From the NCBI GenBank assembly GCA_963762635.1, contig CAVXLQ010000003.1, positions 496,001-560,000 of the forward strand: 64,000 nucleotides of DNA. The letters run 5' to 3'. Positions 57,220-64,000 of the stretch are shown in pieces. Within the stretch, counting starts at the first letter, position 1; every line of letters starts with the position of its first letter. Made by a program: the position numbers and the translations under genes. This DNA is from Tenggerimyces sp963762635 (lineage in GTDB: Bacteria; Actinomycetota; Actinomycetes; Propionibacteriales; Actinopolymorphaceae). Under the pieces are notes generated by a model. It was given only the letters and a program-made list of their open reading frames with translations, searched no databases and had not been told where the DNA came from.

Positions 57220-58515
57220 TTGTCGTTCCGCATGGTCGACCGGGAGGTCGACAGCGAAGCCGCGTTCGCCGCCCTGTTCGGCGGCTCGCCGTACGCGTTC
57301 TGGTTGGACAGCTCGCGGGACGGGCGGTACTCGTTCGCCGGGGTTGGGGAAGAGGTCTTGTTCGCGCCGCAGGGCTCGCGGTTCTTGTCGCGGCTCGCTT
57401 CGCGGCTGGCCGAGCCGGGACCTTTCGGCGACCTGCCGCCGGAGCTGGCTCTCGGGTACGTCGGGTACTTCGGCTACGAGCTCGAGGCTGCTGACGGGGC
57501 TCGCTCCCAGCATCGGTCTCCGCTGCCGGACGCGGTGTTCATCGCGCCGTCGCGGTATCTGGTCGTCGACCACTTCGCCCGGCAGACGTGGGTGGTTTCC
57601 GCTGCTTCCGACTGGGTCGACTTCGCCGCGTCGTTCGTCAATGGGCTGCCCGACGCTCCGGTGCTGGAGCCGCTGGTCGGCGGGGGAGTCGACCCCGAGC
57701 CGTACCTGGTGCGGCCGCGGGCGACGTACCTGAGCGACGTCGAGGCCTGCCTGGAGTACCTGCGGCGCGGCGAGAGCTACGAGATCTGCCTGACGAACAC
57801 GGTGGAGCTGCCGTTCGACGGCGATCCGTTCGCGACGTACTGCCGGCAGCGGCGGGCGAACCCGTCGGCGTACTCGGCCTACCTGCGCTTCAGCGACCTG
57901 CACGTGCTGTCGTCGTCGCCGGAACGATTCCTGGCCGTTTCGCCTTCGGGGGTTGCCGAATCGCGACCGATCAAGGGGACTTCGCCGCGTTCGTCCGATC
58001 CGGACGTCGACGGCTCGTTCGCGAAGGCGCTGCGGTCCAGCCCGAAGACGCGGGCGGAGAACCTGATGATCGTCGACCTGCTGCGCAACGACCTGGGGCG
58101 GGTGTGCGAGCCGGGGTCGATCTCCGTGCCGGACTTCCTCGCGGTGGAGTCGTACGCGACCGTGCACCAGCTCGTGTCGACCGTGCGCGGGCAGCTGCGG
58201 TCCGGCGTGTCCGCGGTCGACGCCGCCGCGGCCTGCTTCCCGCCGGGGTCGATGACCGGCGCGCCGAAGGTACGGACCATGCAGCTGCTCGACGGTCTGG
58301 AGACGCGGGCGCGCGGCATCTACTCGGGTGCGCTGGGCTACTTCGGCCTTGCTGGACAGGCGGATCTGTCCGTGGTGATCCGTACCGCGGTGATCCATCG
58401 GGGTCGGCTCACCGCGGGTGCGGGTGGGGCGATCGTGCTCGACTCGGATCCGGAAGAGGAGTACGCGGAGATGCTGCTCAAGGCCGCCGTTCCGCTGCGC
58501 GGGCTACAGAGCTAG
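57220..58515 (+). CDS. pabB: Aminodeoxychorismate synthase component I (PabB)
   Basis: This 431-residue chorismate-utilising enzyme makes 4-amino-4-deoxychorismate for folate (or for secondary metabolites). The family motifs are complete: FWLDSSRDGRYSF, GYVGYFGYEL, SYEICLTNTVEL, SSSPERFL, SRPIKGT (the ADC-synthase lysine), NLMIVDLLRNDLGRVC and SMTGAPKVRTMQLLDGLE. The glutamine amidotransferase half (PabA) and the lyase (PabC) are not fused and not adjacent. TTG 57220 is preferred because of its position just after the LAL stop and its length; ATG 57232 is an alternative. Anthranilate synthase (TrpE) is less likely because of PIKGT. Confidence 0.88.
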   Translation: MSFRMVDREVDSEAAFAALFGGSPYAFWLDSSRDGRYSFAGVGEEVLFAPQGSRFLSRLASRLAEPGPFGDLPPELALGYVGYFGYELEAADGARSQHRSPLPDAVFIAPSRYLVVDHFARQTWVVSAASDWVDFAASFVNGLPDAPVLEPLVGGGVDPEPYLVRPRATYLSDVEACLEYLRRGESYEICLTNTVELPFDGDPFATYCRQRRANPSAYSAYLRFSDLHVLSSSPERFLAVSPSGVAESRPIKGTSPRSSDPDVDGSFAKALRSSPKTRAENLMIVDLLRNDLGRVCEPGSISVPDFLAVESYATVHQLVSTVRGQLRSGVSAVDAAAACFPPGSMTGAPKVRTMQLLDGLETRARGIYSGALGYFGLAGQADLSVVIRTAVIHRGRLTAGAGGAIVLDSDPEEEYAEMLLKAAVPLRGLQS

Positions 58516-59709
58516 CCGTTCCTGCAGGAGGTCCTGCTGGGCGGGGTTGTGGGTGAGCTCGAGTGCTCGTTCGTCCGCTGACTTGGCCTCTTCGGGGTGG
58601 TCGGCTTCCCTGAGGAGCTGGGCCTTCGTCGCGTGGAAGAGCGGGTAGCGGTCGAGCGCTTCCTCGAGGTCGTCGAGCTCGTCCAACGCTTGCCGGAGGC
58701 CGTGGGCGTACTTGACCGCGATCGCGCGGTGCAGGCGCGTCACCGGTGACGGCTGGCAGACGAGCAGGACGTCGTAGAGGACGACGATCTGCGCCCAGTC
58801 GGTGTCGGCCCAGGTCGGCGCTTCCGCGTGACAGGCGGCGATCGCTGCCTGGAGCTGGTACGGGCCGGGCTGGTGGTGGCGCCTCGCCGCCTTGGTGAGC
58901 AGGCGAATCGCGTCTTCGATCGCGTCGTGATCCCACTTGGTGCGGTCCTGGTGTTCGAGCAGAACGAGCTGTCCGTCGTCGGTGAAGCGGGCCGCCGTAC
59001 GGGCGCGGTGCAGCCTGATCAACGCGAGCAGGCCGGCGACCTCGGGCTCGTTCGGCAGCAGTCCGGCGAGCATCGCGGTGAGCCACTCGGCGTCGTCGAC
59101 GAGGTCGCGCGAGTGCGCCCTATCGGCGGTACTGGACAGGTAGCCCTCGTTGAAGAGGAGGTAGATGACGGCGAGAATCTCGTTCAGGCGTTCGGGAATC
59201 TCGTTGTCCGGCGGGATGCGGTACGGGATGGCGGCGTTCGTGATCTTCGTCTTGGCGCGGGTGATGCGGCGGGCGACCGTGGTCTCCTGGACGACGAACG
59301 CGGCGGCGATCTGCGCGGTGGTGAGGCCGCAGACCACGCGCAGGGTGAGCGCGATCTGGGCTTCCTTGGAGAGCGCGGGGTGGCAGCAGGTGAAGATCAG
59401 CCGCAGTCGCTCGTCCGGCGGGGGAGGGGTGGGCCACGCAGCGAGCCGGAGCCGGGCGAGCTTCTGCCGGTAGTTCTGTTCCCTGCGTAGCTGGTCGAGG
59501 CCGCGGCGGCGCGCGACGGTGAACAGCCACGCGTCTGGTCTCTCCGGGATGCCGTCGATCGGCCAACGGTGCAAGGCGGTCTCGACCGCGTCCTGGACGA
59601 GATCCTCGGCGGCGGAGAAGTCGCCGAGCATGGAGACGAGCGACGCGGCGAGCCGACCCGCGTGGTCGCGTACCGCGCGGGCGAGCTCGTCGGTGACGAT
59701 GGGCGTCAC
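58504..59709 (-). CDS. ECF sigma factor of the ECF42/DGPF-associated type
   Basis: This 401-residue sigma factor is far longer than usual ECFs. It has region 2 (LGDFSAAEDLVQDAVETALHRW), region 4 (LTLRVVCGLTTAQIAAAFVVQETTVARRITRAK) and a 200-residue C-terminal DUF6596/TPR-like extension starting IPERLNEILAVIYLLFNEGY. This architecture, next to a DGPF (YCII) protein, defines the ECF42 group, whose C-terminal extension rather than an anti-sigma factor controls activity. GTG 59709 lies 2 bp past the YCII stop, so the two are coupled. The 3' end overlaps the convergent pabB by 12 bp. Confidence 0.92.
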   Translation of the reverse strand: MTPIVTDELARAVRDHAGRLAASLVSMLGDFSAAEDLVQDAVETALHRWPIDGIPERPDAWLFTVARRRGLDQLRREQNYRQKLARLRLAAWPTPPPPDERLRLIFTCCHPALSKEAQIALTLRVVCGLTTAQIAAAFVVQETTVARRITRAKTKITNAAIPYRIPPDNEIPERLNEILAVIYLLFNEGYLSSTADRAHSRDLVDDAEWLTAMLAGLLPNEPEVAGLLALIRLHRARTAARFTDDGQLVLLEHQDRTKWDHDAIEDAIRLLTKAARRHHQPGPYQLQAAIAACHAEAPTWADTDWAQIVVLYDVLLVCQPSPVTRLHRAIAVKYAHGLRQALDELDDLEEALDRYPLFHATKAQLLREADHPEEAKSADERALELTHNPAQQDLLQERLAL

Positions 59710-59711
59710 GG

Positions 59712-60053
59712 TCAGAACATGGCCGGGCGGATCTCCACGATCGGGCAGCCGGGCCACGTTCGTACCATCCGCAGGGCCTCGTCGAGGTCCTCGACCTCGA
59801 TCTCCTGGAAACCGCTGACGACCTCCTTGCCCTCCATGAACGGGCCGTCGGTCATGAACGGCTCGGAGCCGTCGAGCCTGATCGTGGTGGCGGTGTTCGG
59901 ATGCTGCAGCCTGTTGCCGCCCCGCAGCTTGCTGGCGTGCTCGGCCATCCACCGGTGGACGCGCCCGAGTGCCTCGTCCTTCTCCGGCGGGGTCATCGCC
60001 TCGAAGTCCTTGGCGAACTGCTCGGTCTCGATGAACATCAGCACGTACTTCAT
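59712..60053 (-). CDS. YCII-related DGPF-domain protein, partner of the ECF sigma factor
   Basis: This 113-residue YCII-fold protein carries the DGPF motif (FMTDGPFMEGKEVVSGF, residues about 67-83) and begins MKYVLMFIETEQFAKDFEAM, as in the proteins coded beside ECF42 sigma factors. The fold is a ferredoxin-like dimer. The biochemical role is unknown; it may bind a small ligand. It starts at ATG 60053 with a GAGGAG about 10 bp upstream and is the first gene of the pair. The sigma factor gene follows after 2 bp. Confidence 0.92.
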   Translation of the reverse strand: MKYVLMFIETEQFAKDFEAMTPPEKDEALGRVHRWMAEHASKLRGGNRLQHPNTATTIRLDGSEPFMTDGPFMEGKEVVSGFQEIEVEDLDEALRMVRTWPGCPIVEIRPAMF

Positions 60054-60167
60054 GATCGTCAGTCTCCTCTTCCTGGGTCCCGAGGGAAAGACGATCGGGG
60101 AGGGGGCGAATCGGACACTTCCTGGTTCTCGGTGTCCGACCGCTCGCGGTGTGGTGCCATCTCGGCT

Positions 60168-60632
60168 ATGACCGAGCGATCGCAGCGAGCCCCGTGGCTT
60201 CCACCCCGCTGGTTCATCCGCCTGGCGTGGCGCGTTCATCGTGGACTGTTCCGCCTGTCCGGCGGTCGAGCCGGTCTGTCCCCGGCGACCTCGACCCACT
60301 GGGGAACCCTGCGTCTGACCACGGTGGGGCGGCGCAGCGGCCGCGAGCGCAGCGTGCTTGTCGGCTACTTCGAGGACGGACCGAACGTCGTCACCCTAGC
60401 GATGAACGGCTGGGGCGCGCCGGAGCCGGCCTGGTGGCTCAACCTCCAGGCACAACCGGACGTTCTCGCCGAACTGTCCGACGGTCCACGGCTCGTCCAC
60501 GCCCGCATCGCCGTCGACCCAGAACGATCCCGCCTCTGGGCGAAGTGGCGTACGTACAACGCGAAACTGGACAGCTACGCCACCCGCCGCCCCTCCGAGA
60601 CCGCCGTCGTCGTCCTCGAACCCCGCACCTAG
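60168..60632 (+). CDS. Deazaflavin (F420)-dependent nitroreductase-like protein (Ddn family)
   Basis: This 154-residue member of the split beta-barrel Ddn/FDOR-B family reduces substrates such as quinones with F420H2. Family marks are LRLTTVGRRSGRERSVLVGYFEDG (F420 binding), NGWGAPEPAWWLNLQAQPDV and the C-terminal YATRRPSETAVVVLEP. ATG 60168 is chosen because the sequence upstream in frame is unrelated. It overlaps the convergent SnoaL gene by four bases. Together with the LLM enzyme at 13.9 kb it shows that the organism uses F420. Confidence 0.9.
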   Translation: MTERSQRAPWLPPRWFIRLAWRVHRGLFRLSGGRAGLSPATSTHWGTLRLTTVGRRSGRERSVLVGYFEDGPNVVTLAMNGWGAPEPAWWLNLQAQPDVLAELSDGPRLVHARIAVDPERSRLWAKWRTYNAKLDSYATRRPSETAVVVLEPRT

Positions 60633-61003
60633 CCGCTGAGATGCTCATGCAGCATCTGCCAGGTGCCAGCACTGTTGACGATCACGTTCGTCCCGCGACC
60701 GCTCCCCGACCGCGGCTGCCCGTCGACGGTTCCGGTCCAGCGGAAGCGGTAGCGGCAGACCGCTGAGCTGTCGGAGTGGGTGACCCATTCGAGGTCTTCG
60801 ATCCGATAGACCTCGTCGCGGATCGTGGCGAACGTGTCGGCGATGGCAGCGAGAACCGCCTTCCGACCGCGGTGCGACCCGTCGGAGAACCAGTAGACGG
60901 CATCCTCGGCGATCAGCGGTGCGAGGCGGCTCAGGTCGTGGCTGTTGGTCGCCTCCTCATAGCCACGGACGAACGCGGTCAGCGCGACCATCGACTCCGA
61001 CAC
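60629..61003 (-). CDS. SnoaL-like (NTF2 fold) protein
   Basis: This 124-residue SnoaL-like protein has FVRGYEEATNSHDLSRLAPLIAEDAVYWFSDGSHRGRKAVLAAI and the later strand set YRFRWTGTVDGQPRSGSGRGTNVIV. It is a small cytoplasmic binding or isomerase-type protein with no assignable substrate. GTG 61003 is supported by a GAGGAAGGG upstream; ATG 60991 is an alternative. It lies 29 bp downstream of the TetR gene on the same strand and may be part of the efflux operon. Confidence 0.82.
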   Translation of the reverse strand: MSESMVALTAFVRGYEEATNSHDLSRLAPLIAEDAVYWFSDGSHRGRKAVLAAIADTFATIRDEVYRIEDLEWVTHSDSSAVCRYRFRWTGTVDGQPRSGSGRGTNVIVNSAGTWQMLHEHLSG

Positions 61004-61032
61004 TGGGCTGGCCCTTCCTCGGCTGCCGTGGC

Positions 61033-61629
61033 TCAGCGGGCGCGAATTCCGTCCAGGGTGAGCGCGACCAGGCCGGGGACGTCGTCCGCGGTGGGCATCG
61101 GGGTGCCGGTGATCGCCCTCAGCAGCATGGTGCCGATCAGGCCCTCCACGGTCGCGCGCACGTCGACGTCGCGTCGGACCTCGCCGCGCGAGACCGCCAC
61201 GGCGAAGACCTCGCGGGCCTGCTCGAGGTGCTGGTCGAGCGCCGTCCGGTACAGCCGGCCGATGCGTTCGTCGCGGCCCGACTCGCTCGCCGCGATGCGC
61301 AGGAACGCGATGCCGCGGGCGTTGCCGAGGAACTCGATCAGGTCGCTGTAGACCTGTGCGAGGTTCGCCTCGATCGTGCCGTCGTGGTCCGGGCGCGGCA
61401 CGTTGTGGTCGACGAGGTGGGCGAGCGCGTCGTACGCCAGCGCCTCCTTGCTCTCCCAGCGCCGGTAGACGGTCGCCTTGCCCACGTGGGCGCGCAGCGC
61501 GACGTCGTCGACGGTCATGCGCTCGAACCCGCGGTCCAGCAGCAGCTCCGCCGCGGCCGCGCGGATGCGGGTGTCGGCCGCGGGATCGCGCGGCCGGCCT
61601 CTGCGCGCCGGCGCGGCGGCGGTTTTCAC
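61033..61629 (-). CDS. TetR-family regulator of the adjacent efflux gene
   Basis: This 198-residue TetR regulator has the N-terminal helix-turn-helix (RIRAAAAELLLDRGFERMTVDDVALRAHVGKATVYRRWESKEAL, residues about 20-65) and a ligand-binding C-terminal domain with the TetR_C-like end MLLRAITGTP. It starts at GTG 61629, overlapping the MFS stop by four bases, so the operon is efflux gene, tetR. A GAGAC-N6-GTCTC palindrome upstream of the efflux gene is the probable operator for self- and efflux repression. The inducer is unknown. Confidence 0.93.
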   Translation of the reverse strand: MKTAAAPARRGRPRDPAADTRIRAAAAELLLDRGFERMTVDDVALRAHVGKATVYRRWESKEALAYDALAHLVDHNVPRPDHDGTIEANLAQVYSDLIEFLGNARGIAFLRIAASESGRDERIGRLYRTALDQHLEQAREVFAVAVSRGEVRRDVDVRATVEGLIGTMLLRAITGTPMPTADDVPGLVALTLDGIRAR

Positions 61630-63254
61630 CGTTCTGCCTCCACAAGGTCGGATTCCTCCGAGGATGCCGCATGCCGGCCCGTCCCGCTGCCATCTTCGGA
61701 GGTGTGTTCCTCCTCGGCCGGCGGTTCGCCAGCGTGCTTGCCGACCGGCGTCCCGTGATGCGGCAAGAACAGCAACGCGAGGATCCCGCCCGCGAGGACG
61801 ACGGCGCAGGCGACGATCACGGTGACGTCCATCGCGTGGACGAACCCCTGCTCGGCGGCGTCCACCAGCGCGGCGCCCGCGCCGCCCGGCAGCTCCGAAG
61901 CGACGTGGATCGCGCTCTGGATGTTGTCCTGCGCCGCCTCGGCGGCCGTGGGCGGCAGCTGGGCGACGTCGGATGCCATGCGGTTCGCGTAAGCGGAGTT
62001 GAGGATCGAGCCCAGTACGGCGACGCCGAGCGCGCCGCCGACCTGGCGTACGGCATCGTTCACCGCCGACCCGACGCCCGCCTTCTCCTTCGGCAGCGAG
62101 CCCATCACCGCTTCGGTCGCCGGGCTCATCGCGAACCCCATGCCGAAGCCCATCAGCAGGATCGAGAGCAGCACGCGCCCGTACGACGAGTCGACGCTCG
62201 TCCCGGCGATGACCACGAACGAGACCGCCAGCATCGCCAGCCCGGCGACGACCGGGATCTTCTCGCCGACTCGCTGCGCGACCGCCATCGCGAGCGGCGC
62301 GCCGAGGGTCAGGCCGAACGCGAGCGGCAGGATCCGGATGCCCGCGCCGAGCGCGTCGTACCCCTGCACGGTCTGCAGGTAGATCGTGAGGAAGAACGCC
62401 GACCCCATCAGCGCGAAGAACACCAGCGTGATCGAGATCGTCGGGATCGAGAAGCGGCGGTTCTTGAAGAACCGGATGTCGAGCATCGGATGCTCGACTC
62501 TCAGCTCCCACAGGGCGAACGCGACGAGGACCAGGACGGCGGCAGCGAACCCGGCGATCACGAGCGGGTCGGACCAGCCGCGGTCGGGCGCCTCGATGAT
62601 CGCCCAGACGAGCGCGACGAGGCCGACGACGGAGAGCAGGCCGCCGACGAAGTCGATGCGCGGCGCGTTCACCGCCTTCGACTCGGGCACGATCACGACG
62701 CCGAGGACGAACGCGACCGCGGCGACCGGGATGTTGATGACGAACACGCTCGCCCAGGAGAAGTGCTCGAGCAGCCAACCGCCGAGCGCCGGGCCGAGCG
62801 CGATGCCGAGGCCGGAGACGCCGGACCAGATGCCGATGGCGGTCTTGCGTTCCTTCGGGTTGGTGAACGCGTTCGTCAGGATCGACAACGTGCTCGGCAT
62901 GATCACCGCACCGCCGATGCCCATGACCGCGCGGGCCGCGATGAGCTGCTCCGGGGTGGTGCAGAGCGCGCCCCAGACGGAGGCGACGCCGAAGATGCCG
63001 AGGCCGAGGAGCAGCCAGCGCTTGCGCCCGTACTTGTCGCCGAACGCGCCGGCGAGCAGGAGGAGGCCGGCGAACACGACCGTGTACGCGTCGACGATCC
63101 ACTGCAGCTCGCTGGCGGAGGTGTCGAGCTCGCGCTGGAGGGTGGGGAGGGCCACGTTCAGCACGGTGGTGTCGAGCCCGATGATCGCCAGCGCGAGGCA
63201 GAGGACGACGAGCGTCGCCCACCGCCGGCGGTGGATCTGGTCGGTGTTGATCAC
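61626..63254 (-). CDS. DHA2-family MFS drug efflux transporter (EmrB/QacA type)
   Basis: This 542-residue proton-driven transporter has fourteen predicted helices. Motif A is GAFGDKYGRKRWLLLG; LDTTVLNVALP in helix 1 and GPALGGWLLE (motif C) are typical of EmrB/QacA DHA2 pumps. A periplasmic/cytoplasmic hydrophilic tail (about residues 515-542, Glu/Ser-rich) is added. GTG 63254 has AAGGGA 8-9 bp before it; an ATG seven codons further upstream would lie without that ribosome site. It exports drugs or toxic metabolites; the substrate is unknown. Controlled by the TetR gene in the same operon. Confidence 0.92.
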   Translation of the reverse strand: MINTDQIHRRRWATLVVLCLALAIIGLDTTVLNVALPTLQRELDTSASELQWIVDAYTVVFAGLLLLAGAFGDKYGRKRWLLLGLGIFGVASVWGALCTTPEQLIAARAVMGIGGAVIMPSTLSILTNAFTNPKERKTAIGIWSGVSGLGIALGPALGGWLLEHFSWASVFVINIPVAAVAFVLGVVIVPESKAVNAPRIDFVGGLLSVVGLVALVWAIIEAPDRGWSDPLVIAGFAAAVLVLVAFALWELRVEHPMLDIRFFKNRRFSIPTISITLVFFALMGSAFFLTIYLQTVQGYDALGAGIRILPLAFGLTLGAPLAMAVAQRVGEKIPVVAGLAMLAVSFVVIAGTSVDSSYGRVLLSILLMGFGMGFAMSPATEAVMGSLPKEKAGVGSAVNDAVRQVGGALGVAVLGSILNSAYANRMASDVAQLPPTAAEAAQDNIQSAIHVASELPGGAGAALVDAAEQGFVHAMDVTVIVACAVVLAGGILALLFLPHHGTPVGKHAGEPPAEEEHTSEDGSGTGRHAASSEESDLVEAER

Positions 63255-63281
63255 GGAGCGTGTCCCTTCCCTCACTCATTA

Positions 63282-63299
63282 CGAGACTGCTGGGTCTCG
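63282..63299. promoter_or_regulatory. Putative TetR operator upstream of the efflux gene
   Basis: CGAGAC-TGCTGG-GTCTCG is a perfect 6-bp inverted repeat with a 6-bp spacer, 27 bp upstream of the GTG. It is the probable binding site of the TetR protein encoded in the same operon. A site of the same form lies at 8434-8449. Confidence 0.6.
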
Positions 63300-63466
63300 A
63301 TATAGAAGCTACGGGCGGAAGAGGGGTCACGTCAGTGGGATCGGGGCGAATGTGAGTCGTTTCACAAGCGGGCGACAGCGGGCGCTGCGGAAATCGCGCC
63401 CGCTGAACCAACCTTCCGTGCGGCCCTGGCGTTGAGGAAGATGCTGGCAGGGGAGCGGAGGGCGAC

Positions 63467-63984
63467 GTGGAGCGATACCCGGGGTTCCGGGAGTTCGTAC
63501 AGGCGCGCCGCGGCGCGCTGTCGCGCACCGCGTTCTTCCTGGCCGGCGACACGGCCTCCGCGGAGGATCTGCTGCAGGAGGCGCTGACCAAGACGGTCGC
63601 GAGGTGGCGGCATGTCTCGTCCGGTGGGAACCCCGAGGCCTACGTCAAGCAGGTCATGCTGAACGAGGTTCGATCTCGCTGGCGCACTCGGCAACGCCGG
63701 CAGGTCATCAGCGTCGCGGACGTCCCCGCCAGCCGGGCGACGACGAACACGCCGGCGCCGTGGATCGCACGGCGCTCGCACGGGCGCTGAGACAGCTCGC
63801 TCCCCGGCAGCGCGCCGCGTTGTACCTGCGGTTCTACGAAGACCGCAGCCAGGTCGAGATCGCCCGCATGCTCGACTGCTCGGTGGGCACCGTCAAGAGC
63901 CAGTTGCACCACGCCCTGGAACGGCTTCGCGCGATCGCACCGGAACTGCTCGCCGACGCCGAGCTGTCGGAGGTTTCACCATGA
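63467..63984 (+). pseudogene. SigE-family RNA polymerase sigma factor, frameshifted
   Basis: The first 90 residues (GFREFVQARRGALSRTAFFLAGD, AEDLLQEALTKTVARWR, PEAYVKQVMLNEVRSRWR) are region 2 of a SigE-type ECF factor. Region 4 (LARALRQLAPRQRAALYLRFYEDRSQVEIARMLDCSVGTVKSQLHHALERLR) is in another frame. The change falls near 63738, where one base is missing; uncorrected, translation ends at 63790. Joined, the product would be about 172 residues, normal for this family. It may be a pseudogene or a base error. A further gene starts at 63981, overlapping the stop. Confidence 0.8.
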
Positions 63985-64000
63985 CCGCCAGGAGATCTGG
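63981..64000 (+). CDS. Start of a downstream gene, cut by the window edge
   Basis: ATG 63981 overlaps the stop of the sigma factor as ATGA and reads MTARRS before the window ends. Sigma factors of this family are often followed by a membrane or anti-sigma-like gene, but nothing more can be said from six codons. Confidence 0.5.

Noticed and set aside
1..64000. tRNA, rRNA or CRISPR genes
   Set aside because: No T-loop-like GGTTCGA-type segments with matching acceptor stems, no rRNA-like sequence and no spaced direct repeats were noticed. A covariance-model scan was not possible.

Overview
The window is about 64 kb of very GC-rich chromosome with many GTG/TTG starts, four-base stop/start overlaps and dense antisense open frames. 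The gene content points to a mycelial or soil actinobacterium, probably in or near the Propionibacteriales (Kribbella/Actinopolymorpha-like; inference only). The main clues are smc and ftsY of actinobacterial type, F420-dependent enzymes, an IdeR-type iron box, DUF5753/DUF6879 regulators, an ECF sigma factor paired with a DGPF protein, and SARP/LAL-style giant regulators. I saw no rRNA, tRNA, CRISPR array or intact insertion sequence.

Layout. 1-3288 is the 3' part of smc. 3.4-6.4 kb holds an iron-regulated FhuF-like reductase, a BlaI/M56-peptidase pair with a clear operator, and a divergent membrane protein. 6.4-8.0 kb has a six-cysteine secreted protein and an aldo/keto reductase. 8.0-13.9 kb is the cytochrome bd region: a decayed copy of the cydA promoter and start, two tandem BlaI-like operators, then cydA (two frameshifts), a compact cydB, cydD (with a 60-bp palindrome inside the gene) and cydC. 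13.9-18.2 kb has an F420-dependent LLM oxidoreductase, a patch of gene debris, and a PadR-controlled carotenoid oxygenase/membrane protein operon. 18.2-28.0 kb contains two giant divergent genes: a 1946-residue secreted multidomain protein with a gingipain-like dyad and PLRAT repeats, and a 1245-residue soluble-adenylyl-cyclase-like protein.

28.0-35.8 kb is accessory: SnoaL pairs, GNAT, NhaA, a tightly overlapped GAF / intracellular subtilisin / ECF sigma trio, and two paralogous small proteins that share an inverted-repeat promoter signature. 35.3-41.7 kb returns to housekeeping and transport: MarR, ftsY, a YpfJ-type zinc metallopeptidase, and a solute-binding lipoprotein coupled to gamma-glutamyltransferase. 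42.0-44.5 kb is a DUF5753 regulator with DUF6879 and small partners. 44.5-54.4 kb is a polyamine/GABA operon (gabT, patD, potC-potB-potD-potA and a catalytically degenerate aldehyde dehydrogenase) facing a PucR regulator. 54.4-64 kb has a LAL regulator, pabB, an ECF sigma/DGPF pair, a Ddn-like F420 enzyme, a SnoaL protein, a TetR/DHA2 efflux pair, and a frameshifted SigE-family sigma factor at the right edge.

The most coherent unit is the polyamine operon, encoding uptake, oxidation of 4-aminobutanal and GABA transamination. The most unusual candidates are the GAF-protease-sigma trio with the paralogous small proteins, the sAC-like cyclase with active-site residues split between its two catalytic domains, and the giant secreted protease. 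Several genes (cydA twice, the terminal sigma factor) carry single-base frameshifts that could be real or assembly errors.
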